From assembly GCA_035373625.1 (NCBI GenBank), contig DAOSNS010000009.1:55699-119698 (forward strand): DNA of 64,000 nt, in the 5' to 3' direction. The notes under the pieces were generated by a model. It was not told where the DNA came from and ran no database searches. It saw only the letters and a program-made list of their open reading frames with translations. The position numbers and the translations under genes are program-made. Positions 41,026 to 49,993 of this stretch are shown here, piece by piece. How positions within the stretch are numbered: the stretch's first letter is position 1; every line of letters begins with the position of its first letter. Origin of the DNA: DSWT01 sp035373625. GTDB lineage: Bacteria; Chloroflexota; Anaerolineae; B4-G1; SLSP01.

Positions 41026-43125
41026 ATGCTAGATACATTTTTTTCTCCGCAGTCGGTTGCGGTTATCGGTGCTTCGCGTGATGTTGAAAAACTTGGCTAT
41101 GCCGTTCTTCACAACATCAAACAAAGCGGTTTTGCAGGCAAAGTTTACCCCATCAATCCCAAAGCTGATGAAATTCTGGACTTAAAAGCCTACCCCTCGG
41201 TACTGGCCGTCCCCGATCCCATTGACCTGGCGGTCATCGTCATCCCCGGACGTTTTGTACCGGCCGCCCTGGAAGAATGTGGCCAAAAACAGATCCCTTC
41301 CGTCGTGGTCATCAGCGCCGGCTTCCGCGAGGCCGGACGCGAGGGCCTGGAACAAGAGCTGGAACTGATTAAGATCGCGCACAAGTACAACATCCGCCTG
41401 ATCGGCCCCAACTGCCTGGGCGTCATCAACACCACCATGAACCTCAACGCCACCTTCGCCGCCGGCATGCCACCGAGCGGCCCGATCGCCTTTATGTCCC
41501 AGTCGGGTGCATTGGGGACGGCGGTGTTGGATATGGCGATGGCGGGGCGGATTGGCTTCTCCAAATTCGTCAGCCTGGGGAACAAAGCTGACGTCAGCGA
41601 GATTGATCTGATGGAAGCCTGGGGGGATGATGAACACTCACGGGTGATCCTCATGTACATCGAGGGTGTGCCCAACGGGCAAAAGTTCATCGAGACGGCC
41701 AAGAAAGTCACCCGCAAGAAGCCGGTGGTGGCGATCAAGTCCGGCGTGACGGCCTCCGGTTCGCGTGCCGTCTCATCCCACACCGGCAGCCTGGCCGGCT
41801 CCGAAGCCGCGTACAAAGCCGCGTTCAATCAGGCCGGCATCATCCGCGCGACGTCCATGGAGGCGCTCTTCGACTATGCGCGTGCCTTCGCCTATCAGCC
41901 GCCGCTCAAAGGCGACCGCATCGCCATCGTGACCAATGCCGGGGGCCCCGGCATCCTGGCGACCGACGCCCTGGAGCGCGACGGCCTGCAAATTCCCCGT
42001 CTGAGCCAGGAAACGACCGAGAAGCTGCTCGCGTATCTGCCCGGCGCAGCCAGCGCCGCCAATCCGGTGGACGTGTTGGGAGACGCACTGGCCGACCGCT
42101 TTGAAGTGGCATTGCAAGCCGTGCTGGACGATCCAAAGGTGGACGGTGTCATCGTCATTGTCACCCCGCAGGCTATGACCCAGATCGAGGAAACGGCGCA
42201 TGCGGTGGGCCGTATGGCGCAAAAAGCCAGCAAACCCATTTTGGGCTGCTTCATGGGCGAATCGCGCATCAACGCCGGCGTGGACATTCTCTGGAAGTAC
42301 GGCGTGCCGAATTACCCCTATCCAGAACGTGCCGCCGACGCCCTGGCCGCGATGAGTGCCTATCGCAAAGAACAGGAACGCCGCATCTTCGGCGTGGTAC
42401 CGATTGATGTAGACAAAGAGCCGGTGCGCGAGCTATTTGACCGCGTGCGCAGCGAAGGGCGCGTCTCCATTGGCGACGCTGAGGCCTGGGAAGTGCTCAA
42501 AGCCTATGGCTTCACCGTCCCCCGCTCGCGCCTGGCCGCGACACCCGAAGAGGCCGTAGAAATTGCCGAGGAATTCGGCTATCCCGTGGTGATGAAAATC
42601 GCCTCGCCCGACATCTTGCACAAGACCGATGTGGGCGGTGTGAAAGTGAACCTGCGGTCGCCCGGTGACGTGCGCGACGCCTTTGACTTGATGATCTACC
42701 GCGCAGGGCGTTATGTCCCCGGTGCGCGCGTATGGGGTTGCCAGGTGCAAGAAATGGTGCGTGGCGGGCGCGAAGTGTTGGTGGGGATGAGCCGCGACCC
42801 GCAATTCGGGCCGCTGGTGGCCTTCGGCCTGGGTGGCATCTACGTCGAAGCCTTGAAAGACGTCTCCTTCCGCGTGGCACCCTTCAGCCCGCGCGAGGCA
42901 GATGAGATGATCCGCGAGATTCGCGCCTATCGCCTGCTGGAAGGGGTGCGCGGTGAAGCGCCGGCCGACCACATGGCTATGGTAGACGCCCTGCTACGCA
43001 TCAGCCAATTAGTGACGGACTTCCCGGAAATCGTAGAACTGGACATCAACCCGTTGATGGTGTTCGAGGAAGGACGCGGCGCCATGGCGATTGATATGCG
43101 CCTGGTGCTGGCCGCCAAAAAGTAA
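41026..43125 (+). CDS. ADP-forming acyl-CoA synthetase (acetate-CoA ligase type), fused alpha-beta form, copy 1
   Basis: 699 residues from the ATG at 41026 (GAGGA six bases upstream; an ATG two codons earlier is too close to the site). It has an N-terminal CoA-binding domain (SVAVIGASRD, about 10-20), a succinyl-CoA-synthetase-like ligase domain with the phospho-histidine H252 in SSHTGSLAG, and a C-terminal ATP-grasp domain (from about 460; GYPVVMKIASPDILHKTDVGGV). The enzyme interconverts acyl-CoA + ADP + Pi and acid + CoA + ATP and can make ATP by substrate-level phosphorylation. Acetate is the usual substrate but other acids are possible. Confidence 0.93.
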   Translation: MLDTFFSPQSVAVIGASRDVEKLGYAVLHNIKQSGFAGKVYPINPKADEILDLKAYPSVLAVPDPIDLAVIVIPGRFVPAALEECGQKQIPSVVVISAGFREAGREGLEQELELIKIAHKYNIRLIGPNCLGVINTTMNLNATFAAGMPPSGPIAFMSQSGALGTAVLDMAMAGRIGFSKFVSLGNKADVSEIDLMEAWGDDEHSRVILMYIEGVPNGQKFIETAKKVTRKKPVVAIKSGVTASGSRAVSSHTGSLAGSEAAYKAAFNQAGIIRATSMEALFDYARAFAYQPPLKGDRIAIVTNAGGPGILATDALERDGLQIPRLSQETTEKLLAYLPGAASAANPVDVLGDALADRFEVALQAVLDDPKVDGVIVIVTPQAMTQIEETAHAVGRMAQKASKPILGCFMGESRINAGVDILWKYGVPNYPYPERAADALAAMSAYRKEQERRIFGVVPIDVDKEPVRELFDRVRSEGRVSIGDAEAWEVLKAYGFTVPRSRLAATPEEAVEIAEEFGYPVVMKIASPDILHKTDVGGVKVNLRSPGDVRDAFDLMIYRAGRYVPGARVWGCQVQEMVRGGREVLVGMSRDPQFGPLVAFGLGGIYVEALKDVSFRVAPFSPREADEMIREIRAYRLLEGVRGEAPADHMAMVDALLRISQLVTDFPEIVELDINPLMVFEEGRGAMAIDMRLVLAAKK

Positions 43126-43207
43126 TGTTGGCACTCAAATCAATGGACCATTTACTGGTCATTGTACAAGGATTATCCATTTTAATTTTTTAAGGAGGAG
43201 GTATTGT

Positions 43208-45169
43208 ATGTCTGAACAAGTAGGACCGTATCGTTTTGCACCACCAGCCAGCTTTAGTGCCAATGCCCATATCAAGTCGTTGGAAGAATACCAGGCGATG
43301 TATGAGGAATCCATCAATGATCCTGATGGTTTCTGGCTCAAGATGGCAGGGGAATTGGTGGATTGGTATAAGTTCCCCACCAAGGGCCGCGAGTACACCT
43401 GGGACACCAGCGAGCGCGTTATCACGCACAAGTTCTTTGCCGATGGTGAACTCAACCTCTCCTACAACTGCCTCGACCGACACCTCAAAACCTGGCGCAA
43501 GAACAAGGCCGCCATCATCTGGCAGGGTGAGCCGGAGGACGATGTCAAGGTCTACACGTACCAGGATCTACACCGCGAGGTGAGCAAGTTCGCCAATGTG
43601 CTTAAGAGCAAGGGGGTCAAGAAAGGTGACCGTGTAGCGATCTATATGCCGATGATTCCCGAATTGGTGATTGCGATGCTGGCATGTACGCGCATCGGTG
43701 CGATTCACTCCATCGTGTTCGGCGGCTTCAGCGCACAGTCGTTGATGGATCGCATCAACGACTCCGCGAGCAAACTGCTGGTCACCAGTGACGTGTCATA
43801 CCGCTCCGGTCGCATCATCCCCATCAAAACGACGGCCGATGAAGCGGTCAAGAACTGTCCCACGATTGAGACCATGATTGTGGCGCAGCGCGGCGATGGC
43901 AATGTTCCCATGACCGAAGGCCGCGACTTCTGGTGGCACGATGAGATGGCGCAGGCTTCGATGGTATGTGAGCCTGAAGTGATGAACGCCGAAGACCCCC
44001 TGTTCATCCTCTACACCTCCGGGTCCACCGGCAAGCCGAAAGGTGTGATGCACACAACGGGCGGGTACCTCACCTACGTCGCAGCAACCCACAAGTACAT
44101 CTTCGACATCCACGACGAGGACACCTACTGGTGTACCGCCGACATCGGCTGGGTGACCGGGCACAGCTACATCGTCTACGGGCCGCTTGCCAACGGTGCA
44201 ACCTCCATCGTCTTTGAGGGCGTGCCCACCTATCCCGATGCCAGCCGCTTCTGGAAGGTTGTGGACAAGTTCCAGGTCAACGTCTTCTACACCGCCCCCA
44301 CGGCAATCCGATCGCTCATGCGTCTGGGTGAGGAATGGGTGAACAAGTGCGATCTTTCCAGCCTGCGGCTGCTGGGCAGTGTCGGCGAGCCGATCAACCC
44401 CGAAGCCTGGCTGTGGTACCACAAACACATCGGCAAAGGGCGCTGCCCCATCGTGGATACCTGGTGGCAAACCGAAACTGGCGGTATTCTCATCACCCCG
44501 CTCCCCGGTGCGCACACCATCAAGCCCGGTAGCGCCAGCAAGGCGTTCTTCGGCGTCGAGCCGATTATCCTGCGTGATGACGGCTCCGAATGTGGCGTCA
44601 ACGAAAGCGGCAAACTGTGCATTAAGAAGCCCTGGCCCGGCATGGCGCGGACGATGTGGGGTGATCACGACCGCTTCATTGATACCTACTTCACGATGTA
44701 CGAAGATGTCTATTTCACCGGTGACGGCTGTCACAAGGACGAGGACGGCGATTACTGGCTGGAAGGCCGCATTGACGACGTATTGAACGTCTCCGGCCAC
44801 CGCATTGGCACCGCCGAAGTCGAAAGCGCGCTGGTGAGTCACCCGGCCGTCGCCGAGGCCGCCGTCGTAGGCCGCCCGCACGACATCAAGGGGCAGGCGC
44901 TTTACGCCTACGTCACCCTGCGCGAGGGCATCGAGCCGAGTGAGGCGCTTGTCAAGGAACTGATGAACCACGTCCGCAAGGAAATCGGCCCCATCTCGCG
45001 GCCCGATGCAATTCAATTCACCGACGCGCTGCCCAAGACCCGCAGCGGCAAAATCATGCGCCGCATCCTGCGCAAGATCGCCGAGGGCGACATCAGCAAC
45101 CTGGGCGACACCTCCACCCTCGCCGATCCCACTGTGGTGGAACGGTTGGTCGAGGGACGCATCGCGTAA
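43208..45169 (+). CDS. acs: Acetyl-CoA synthetase (AMP-forming)
   Basis: 653 residues from the ATG at 43208 (AAGGAGGAGG site). It is an ANL-superfamily ligase. The AMP-binding motif YTSGSTGKPKG lies near residue 270, then WWQTETGG, the hinge/adenine region YFTGDGCHKDEDGDYW and the lysine of PKTRSGKIMRR at K615, which is acetylated in regulated Acs enzymes. It activates acetate at the cost of two phosphate bonds, a high-affinity route beside the ADP-forming enzyme. A terminator follows. Confidence 0.96.
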   Translation: MSEQVGPYRFAPPASFSANAHIKSLEEYQAMYEESINDPDGFWLKMAGELVDWYKFPTKGREYTWDTSERVITHKFFADGELNLSYNCLDRHLKTWRKNKAAIIWQGEPEDDVKVYTYQDLHREVSKFANVLKSKGVKKGDRVAIYMPMIPELVIAMLACTRIGAIHSIVFGGFSAQSLMDRINDSASKLLVTSDVSYRSGRIIPIKTTADEAVKNCPTIETMIVAQRGDGNVPMTEGRDFWWHDEMAQASMVCEPEVMNAEDPLFILYTSGSTGKPKGVMHTTGGYLTYVAATHKYIFDIHDEDTYWCTADIGWVTGHSYIVYGPLANGATSIVFEGVPTYPDASRFWKVVDKFQVNVFYTAPTAIRSLMRLGEEWVNKCDLSSLRLLGSVGEPINPEAWLWYHKHIGKGRCPIVDTWWQTETGGILITPLPGAHTIKPGSASKAFFGVEPIILRDDGSECGVNESGKLCIKKPWPGMARTMWGDHDRFIDTYFTMYEDVYFTGDGCHKDEDGDYWLEGRIDDVLNVSGHRIGTAEVESALVSHPAVAEAAVVGRPHDIKGQALYAYVTLREGIEPSEALVKELMNHVRKEIGPISRPDAIQFTDALPKTRSGKIMRRILRKIAEGDISNLGDTSTLADPTVVERLVEGRIA

Positions 45170-45187
45170 ATCCGGTTCGGTCGAATC

Positions 45188-45226
45188 CTCTTCCTGGAAG
45201 TCATTCGGCTTCCAGGAAGAGTCTTT
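45188..45226 (+). terminator. Terminator after acs
   Basis: Perfect 13-bp stem CTCTTCCTGGAAG/CTTCCAGGAAGAG (45188-45200 with 45209-45221) with a short T-rich tail. Confidence 0.75.
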
Positions 45227-45240
45227 GCCGGAAACTGAAT

Positions 45241-45280
45241 GCCGGTTATTCGTTACCCATTACTCATCACTCATTCCTAA
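45241..45280. repeat. TTACTCATCACTCATTC-type tract in the transporter leader
   Basis: Units like CATTACT/CATCACT/CATTCCT run from after the acs terminator to the ribosome site AAGGAAGG. The same unit class recurs in the leaders at 49.96 and 54.27 kb. Confidence 0.7.
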
Positions 45281-45292
45281 GGAAGGTGCGAC

Positions 45293-46600
45293 ATGGCACA
45301 GTCAAAAACCCTCGATCGTCGTCTGGTTGTTGTCGGCGCGTTGTTGATTCAACTATGTTTGGGCGCGATCTATGCCTGGAGTGTGTTTACCCCCGAATTG
45401 CAGAAGCCTCCTTTTAACTTTACCAGTACTCAAACGCAGGTTATTTTCTCGGTCTCGTTGGCGACTTTCGCCGTGGTGATGGTGTTAGCCGGACGCTGGC
45501 AGGCGCAATCCGGGCCACGCATCGTGGCGTTGACCGGTGGGTTGGTGCTCGGCGCAGGATACATCCTTGCCGGGTTGTTCGGACACAGCTTCTGGGCACA
45601 GGTGATTTGCATCGGGCTGATCGGCGGCGCGGGCATCGGATTGGCCTACGTCTGTCCCATTGCCGTCGGTGTGAAGTGGTATCCTGACAAAAAAGGTCTC
45701 ATTACCGGCCTGGGCGTGGCGGGGTTCGGTTTCGGCGCGTTGATCTGGGTCTACCTGGCCGGGAACTGGGGTCACCTGTTAGAATCAATGGGCGTGCTCA
45801 AAGTCTTCCTGCTGTACGGCATCATCTTTGCCGTGGCGGTCACCATCGGCTCCACGTGGATGGTCAACCCACCGGAAGGTTGGGCGCCGAAAGGCTGGAA
45901 ACCTCCTCAGCCGGCCGGGAAGAGCAAAGGAAAGGGCAAAGAGGTTGTCAAAGTAAATTACATGCCCAATGAAATGCTGCGCATGCCCCAGTTTTACGCG
46001 ATTTGGGGGATGTTCATCTTTTCCAGCATGGCCGGATTGATGACGATCGGCAACATCAAACTGTTTGGCATTGACGCGCTCAAAGCGCGCGCCGGGCTGA
46101 CCGCAGCGGAAGCCAGCGCGATTGCCGGGACGGCGATGGCGGTATTCTATTCGCTCGCCAACGGCATTGGGCGCATTGTCTGGGGCACAGTTGCGGATAA
46201 GATCGGGTATAAGCTATCGCTGGTCATCATGTGCGCTGCGCAGGGTGTGGTGATGGCACTGTTCTACTTGATGGGGGGGACGCAAATCCTGCTCTATCTG
46301 GGAGCGATGTTGATCGGCTTTAACTTCGGCGGCAACTTTGCCCTCTTCCCGCTGGCGACCTCGGACATGTTTGGAGCGCAAAACCTGGGGCGCAATTACG
46401 GCTGGGTGTTCACCGCCTACGGTGTCGGCGGGATTGTCGGCCCGATCATGGCGGGGATTTTGCGTGATGCCAGCTTGAAGAGCGGTGCCGGCTTGCAAGG
46501 ATGGTTGACAGTTTTTATAATCTGTAGTATAGCTTGTTTGAGCGCCGCAGTAATCGGCTGGCTTGTCAAGCCGCCGCAGACAATAAAAAGTAATCAGTAA
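45293..46600 (+). CDS. OFA-family MFS transporter (oxalate/formate antiporter type)
   Basis: A 435-residue major-facilitator protein with twelve hydrophobic segments and a central cytoplasmic loop (about 190-225) rich in Lys/Gly. The opening LCLGAIYAWSVFTPELQKP and the motif GRNYGWVFTAYGVGGIVGPIMAG in the second half are typical of the OFA group (oxalate:formate and related monocarboxylate carriers). Between acs and a CoA-transferase, transport of acetate, formate or a similar acid is plausible but unproven. Confidence 0.88.
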   Translation: MAQSKTLDRRLVVVGALLIQLCLGAIYAWSVFTPELQKPPFNFTSTQTQVIFSVSLATFAVVMVLAGRWQAQSGPRIVALTGGLVLGAGYILAGLFGHSFWAQVICIGLIGGAGIGLAYVCPIAVGVKWYPDKKGLITGLGVAGFGFGALIWVYLAGNWGHLLESMGVLKVFLLYGIIFAVAVTIGSTWMVNPPEGWAPKGWKPPQPAGKSKGKGKEVVKVNYMPNEMLRMPQFYAIWGMFIFSSMAGLMTIGNIKLFGIDALKARAGLTAAEASAIAGTAMAVFYSLANGIGRIVWGTVADKIGYKLSLVIMCAAQGVVMALFYLMGGTQILLYLGAMLIGFNFGGNFALFPLATSDMFGAQNLGRNYGWVFTAYGVGGIVGPIMAGILRDASLKSGAGLQGWLTVFIICSIACLSAAVIGWLVKPPQTIKSNQ

Positions 46601-46611
46601 GGAGATGAAAT

Positions 46612-48507
46612 ATGCCTTCAATGGCAAATTGGAAGAAACTGTATGCTGAACGCACGGTGAGTGCACGCGAGGCATTGCTCAAGATTCGCAGCGGTAGTCG
46701 CATTTTCCTCGGTCCGGCCGGTGGCGTGCCCCAATATTTGCTGGAAGAACTGGTGAAATTGGGTGCGGAGGGCAATCGCCTGAACGATGTGGAAATTGTG
46801 CACATGCTGACTTTGGGGGCGGCACCCCATGTCCAGAAAGCCTATGACCGTCACTTCCGCCACAATTCGTTCTTTGTCGGGCCGGGGGTGCGCGCGGCAA
46901 CGGCCGAGGGGTTGGCCGACTACACGCCCATTTTCCTTTCGGAAATTCCGGGGCTGTTCTACAATGGGCGCATGCCGCTCGATGCGGCCCTCATTCAAGT
47001 CACTCCGCCCGATAAATTTGGCTTCTGCTCCCTCGGCGTGTCGGTGGAAGCGGTCAAGGCGGCCGCGGAAACGGCCACGATCGTCATCGCCCAGGTCAAC
47101 CCGCAAATGCCGCGCACGCTCGGCGACAGCTTCATCCATGTTGAGGACATTGACTACTTCGTAGAACACGATGAGCCGCTGCTAGAAGTGCAACCCGCGC
47201 CGCCGGATGACGTGGCCTTGAAAATCGCCCGGCACGTCACGCGCCTGGTCGAGAACGGCTCCACCATTCAGGTGGGCATCGGCCGGGTGCCCAATGCCAT
47301 CTTGTACGGCCTGATGGACAAGAAAGATTTGGGTGTCCACACCGAAATGTTCTCCGATGGGCTGATTGACCTGATCGAAGCAGGCGTCATCACCAACCGG
47401 CGCAAGACCTTCCATCCCGGCAAGATTCTGGCGGCTTTCTGCGTGGGCACGCGCAAGTTGTATGATTATGTGGACAACAACCCGATGTTCGAGTTCCATC
47501 CCATCGAATACAACTCCCTGCCCTCGAACATCGCCAAGAACGACAAGATGATCGCCATCAACACCGCCTTGCAGGTAGATATCACCGGGCAGGTGTGCGC
47601 CGACTCCATCGGGCATCAGATCTACAGCGGTATCGGTGGGCAGGCCGACTTCATGCGGGGCGCTTCGATGTCGCATCAGGGCAAACCGATCATCGCTATT
47701 CCCTCGACCGCCGAGACGCCGCACGGCACCGTGTCGCGCATCGTACCGACTTTGAGCGAGGGCGCCGGCGTGGTGACGACGCGCGGCAACGTCCACTATG
47801 TTGTAACCGAGTACGGCGTGGCCTATCTGCACGGCAAGAGCTTGCGCGAGCGCGCCGTCGCGCTGATTCAGATTGCCCATCCCAAGTTCCGCGAACAATT
47901 GCTGGCCGAAGCCAAAAAGATGAAATATCTCTATGAGGATCAGATCATCCCCGAAACGGTCTATCCGGTGGAGCTGGAGCATACCGAGAAATTCGGCGAT
48001 CTGGAGCTGTTCTTCCGCCCGGTCAAGCCAAGCGACGAGCGGCTGCTTCAGGAATACCTTTACAGGCTGTCCGAACGTTCGGTCTATCTGCGCTTCTTCC
48101 AGGTGCGCCGCGACTTCCCACACGAGCTGGCGCAGGACATGGTGGCCGTGGACTACACCAGCAAGATGGGAATTGTGGGAACGCTGGGCACCTCGGATAC
48201 CGCGCCTATCGTTGCCGCCGGGCACTGGATGATGGACTATAACGAAAACATGGCCGAAGTCGCGTTCTCCGTCATAGATGAACATCAGCGTAAGGGCATT
48301 GGTACGCACATGCTGCATTTCCTGATGCGCATCGCCCGTGAACGCGGCATTCATGGCTTCCGCGCCAATGTCATCGCCGGAAATATGGCGATGATGCGGG
48401 TTTTCCAGCGCAGCGGCTGCATCCTGCACACGGAGTACGAAGGCGGCGAAATTTCCCTGTCGTTCCGTTTCGACGAAAAGGTCGAAGGTCGCGCCGTCCG
48501 CCGGTAA
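46612..48507 (+). CDS. Acetyl-CoA hydrolase/CoA-transferase with a C-terminal GNAT domain
   Basis: 631 residues. Residues about 1-450 are a class I CoA-transferase of the acetyl-CoA hydrolase/4-hydroxybutyrate CoA-transferase group, with the glutamate that forms the CoA thioester at about E245 in GVHTEMFSDG and the C-terminal GIGGQADFMRGA block. Residues about 465-625 form a GNAT acetyltransferase domain (LFFRPVKPSDERLL, then DEHQRKGIGTHML as acetyl-CoA loop). The GNAT half might acetylate proteins such as Acs, as Pat enzymes do, but that is inference. The start follows AAGGAG. Confidence 0.88.
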   Translation: MPSMANWKKLYAERTVSAREALLKIRSGSRIFLGPAGGVPQYLLEELVKLGAEGNRLNDVEIVHMLTLGAAPHVQKAYDRHFRHNSFFVGPGVRAATAEGLADYTPIFLSEIPGLFYNGRMPLDAALIQVTPPDKFGFCSLGVSVEAVKAAAETATIVIAQVNPQMPRTLGDSFIHVEDIDYFVEHDEPLLEVQPAPPDDVALKIARHVTRLVENGSTIQVGIGRVPNAILYGLMDKKDLGVHTEMFSDGLIDLIEAGVITNRRKTFHPGKILAAFCVGTRKLYDYVDNNPMFEFHPIEYNSLPSNIAKNDKMIAINTALQVDITGQVCADSIGHQIYSGIGGQADFMRGASMSHQGKPIIAIPSTAETPHGTVSRIVPTLSEGAGVVTTRGNVHYVVTEYGVAYLHGKSLRERAVALIQIAHPKFREQLLAEAKKMKYLYEDQIIPETVYPVELEHTEKFGDLELFFRPVKPSDERLLQEYLYRLSERSVYLRFFQVRRDFPHELAQDMVAVDYTSKMGIVGTLGTSDTAPIVAAGHWMMDYNENMAEVAFSVIDEHQRKGIGTHMLHFLMRIARERGIHGFRANVIAGNMAMMRVFQRSGCILHTEYEGGEISLSFRFDEKVEGRAVRR

Positions 48508-48531
48508 AATGGCTGAAAGTTTTGTCAACGG

Positions 48532-48645
48532 CAGGACTTACGCAAACTGGCGGAACTTTACCGCAGAGCACGCCGAGAGCGCAGAGATTTTCTCATTTCT
48601 CAGCGGCCTCGGCGGTGAAAAATGGATACGTCCGCGTAAGTCCTG
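48532..48645. mobile_element. MITE family B, copy 2 (inverted relative to copy 1)
   Basis: 114 bp, ends CAGGACTTACGCA and GCGTAAGTCCTG, flanked by the 5-bp direct repeat AACGG (48527-48531 and 48646-48650). No ORF. Confidence 0.85.
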
Positions 48646-48758
48646 AACGGATCTTAATGGAATTCTGACTTGCCTATCATAAGATTGGGAACATAAGTCG
48701 GCACCTTGCACTACCATAGGCGTTCCAACGTTCAAATGGATTTTCAAGGGAGGGCATC

Positions 48759-49841
48759 GTGAAAGCACTGTATATTACCTCGGTACAACGGTTTAGCGGC
48801 AAGACGGCGTTCTGCCTGGCACTGGGGCAGCGGCTACAGCAGGCCGGCTACAAAGTGGGCTACTTCAAGCCGGTTTCGACGTATCCGTGGGAGCCTCTGC
48901 CGGGACGGGTCTATGACGAAGACGCCACCTTCATCCGCAAAATCTTGAAAGTGGACGACCCACTGGCAGCAATGGTAGGCGTCGTGCTGGCGCCCTCGCT
49001 GGTACAGGAATTGCGCTGCGGCTGCATTGACCGCGATCTCATGCCGCAGATTGTCTCGGCATATCAACGGATCGCCGCCGGCAAAGACATCATGCTCGTC
49101 GAAGGCGGTGCATCACTGCGTGAAGGGCTGAGCCTGGAGGTTGATCCGGTGGCCGTTGCCAATCGCCTGGACTTGCCGGTCCTGGCGATGATCCGCTATC
49201 GCAACCCTGTGAGCATGGGGGATGCCTGTGTGGATGCGCAACGCCAATTTGGGGAACGGATGATCGGCTTGACCATCAACGCCGTCCCGGAATCCGAATT
49301 GCCCGGCTTGCAAGAATGTTTCTCGTGCATGGAAGGACGCCACATTCCCATCCTGGGCGTGCTGCCGCTGCGTGAGCAACTCCAGGCCATCAGCGTGGGC
49401 GAAATTGCCGAAGTGTTGGATGCTGAATTCCTGGCCTGTGAAGACAAGAAAAATGTCCTCGTCGAGAACATCATGGTCGGCGCAATGAGCGCGGAACAGG
49501 CGTTACCGCGTATGCGTCGCATCCCCGGCACGAAGGCCGTCATCACCGGCGGCGACCGGACCGACATCCAACTGGTCTCTATGGAGACGGCGACGCAATG
49601 TCTCATTCTCACCGGCTATTTGCGCCCGGTCCCCGAAGTCCTGCGCCGTGCCGAGGAAATCGGTGTGCCGGTGTTGCTGGTGCGCAAGAACACAATGGAG
49701 ACCGTGGATGCCATTGACGAAGTCTTCGGCAAGACGCGCCTGGGTCAACAAGCCAAGCTCGAACAGTTCGAGACGCTGCTGGAAGAACATTTCGATTTCA
49801 AACGCCTGTACCGCAGTCTGGGACTGGACGTCACAGATTAA
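48759..49841 (+). CDS. DRTGG-domain protein with a BioD-like P-loop domain (phosphotransacetylase N-terminal-like)
   Basis: 360 residues from a GTG with GGGAGGG upstream. The N-terminal half is a dethiobiotin-synthetase-like P-loop domain (SVQRFSGKTAF near 8-18, a relaxed Walker A). The C-terminal half is a DRTGG domain (ITGGDRTDIQL near 262-272). In long phosphotransacetylases these two domains precede the catalytic Pta domain; here that domain is missing. It lies between acyl-CoA enzymes, so a regulatory or sensing role in acetate metabolism is an inference. A cofactor or nucleotide ligand is likely. Confidence 0.85.
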   Translation: MKALYITSVQRFSGKTAFCLALGQRLQQAGYKVGYFKPVSTYPWEPLPGRVYDEDATFIRKILKVDDPLAAMVGVVLAPSLVQELRCGCIDRDLMPQIVSAYQRIAAGKDIMLVEGGASLREGLSLEVDPVAVANRLDLPVLAMIRYRNPVSMGDACVDAQRQFGERMIGLTINAVPESELPGLQECFSCMEGRHIPILGVLPLREQLQAISVGEIAEVLDAEFLACEDKKNVLVENIMVGAMSAEQALPRMRRIPGTKAVITGGDRTDIQLVSMETATQCLILTGYLRPVPEVLRRAEEIGVPVLLVRKNTMETVDAIDEVFGKTRLGQQAKLEQFETLLEEHFDFKRLYRSLGLDVTD

Positions 49842-49857
49842 ACGTTACAAGTTAGCA

Positions 49858-49885
49858 TTGAAACCTAAAGGTTGCAGGCTATAAT
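49858..49885 (+). promoter_or_regulatory. Promoter of the second acyl-CoA synthetase, placed inside the terminator
   Basis: TTGAAA (49858-49863), 16-bp spacer, perfect TATAAT (49880-49885). The start point near 49892 falls in the 3' half of the terminator hairpin, so new transcripts escape that terminator. Confidence 0.6.
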
Positions 49886-49914
49886 TCGTTTATAGCTTGC
49901 AACTTTTGTTTTTT
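49867..49914 (+). terminator. Terminator after the DRTGG gene
   Basis: Stem AAAGGTTGCAGGCTATA with TATAGCTTGCAACTTTT (one G-U pair) and a T-rich tail up to 49914. Confidence 0.85.
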
Positions 49915-49920
49915 AGCGTT

Positions 49921-49980
49921 GAGAGTGAGGGGTAAAGAGTGAGAAGGAATAACCCATTACTCATTTCCCATTTTCTCATG
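49921..49980. repeat. AGAGTGAGGGG / CATTACTCATTTCCC tracts in a leader
   Basis: Two adjoining degenerate tracts (GAGAGTGAGGGGTAAAGAGTGAG, then CCATTACTCATTTCCCATTTTCTCAT) that are partly complementary to each other. They end four bases before the AGGAGG of the next gene. Confidence 0.65.
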
Positions 49981-49993
49981 CAGGAGGACATAC

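Noticed and set aside
43091..43207. Longer start for acetyl-CoA synthetase
   Set aside because: The extension overlaps the upstream gene, and AAGGAGGAGG stands before the ATG at 43208.
45170..45226. tRNA T-arm-like GGTTCGGTCGAATCC
   Set aside because: No cloverleaf can be formed; the following hairpin is a terminator.
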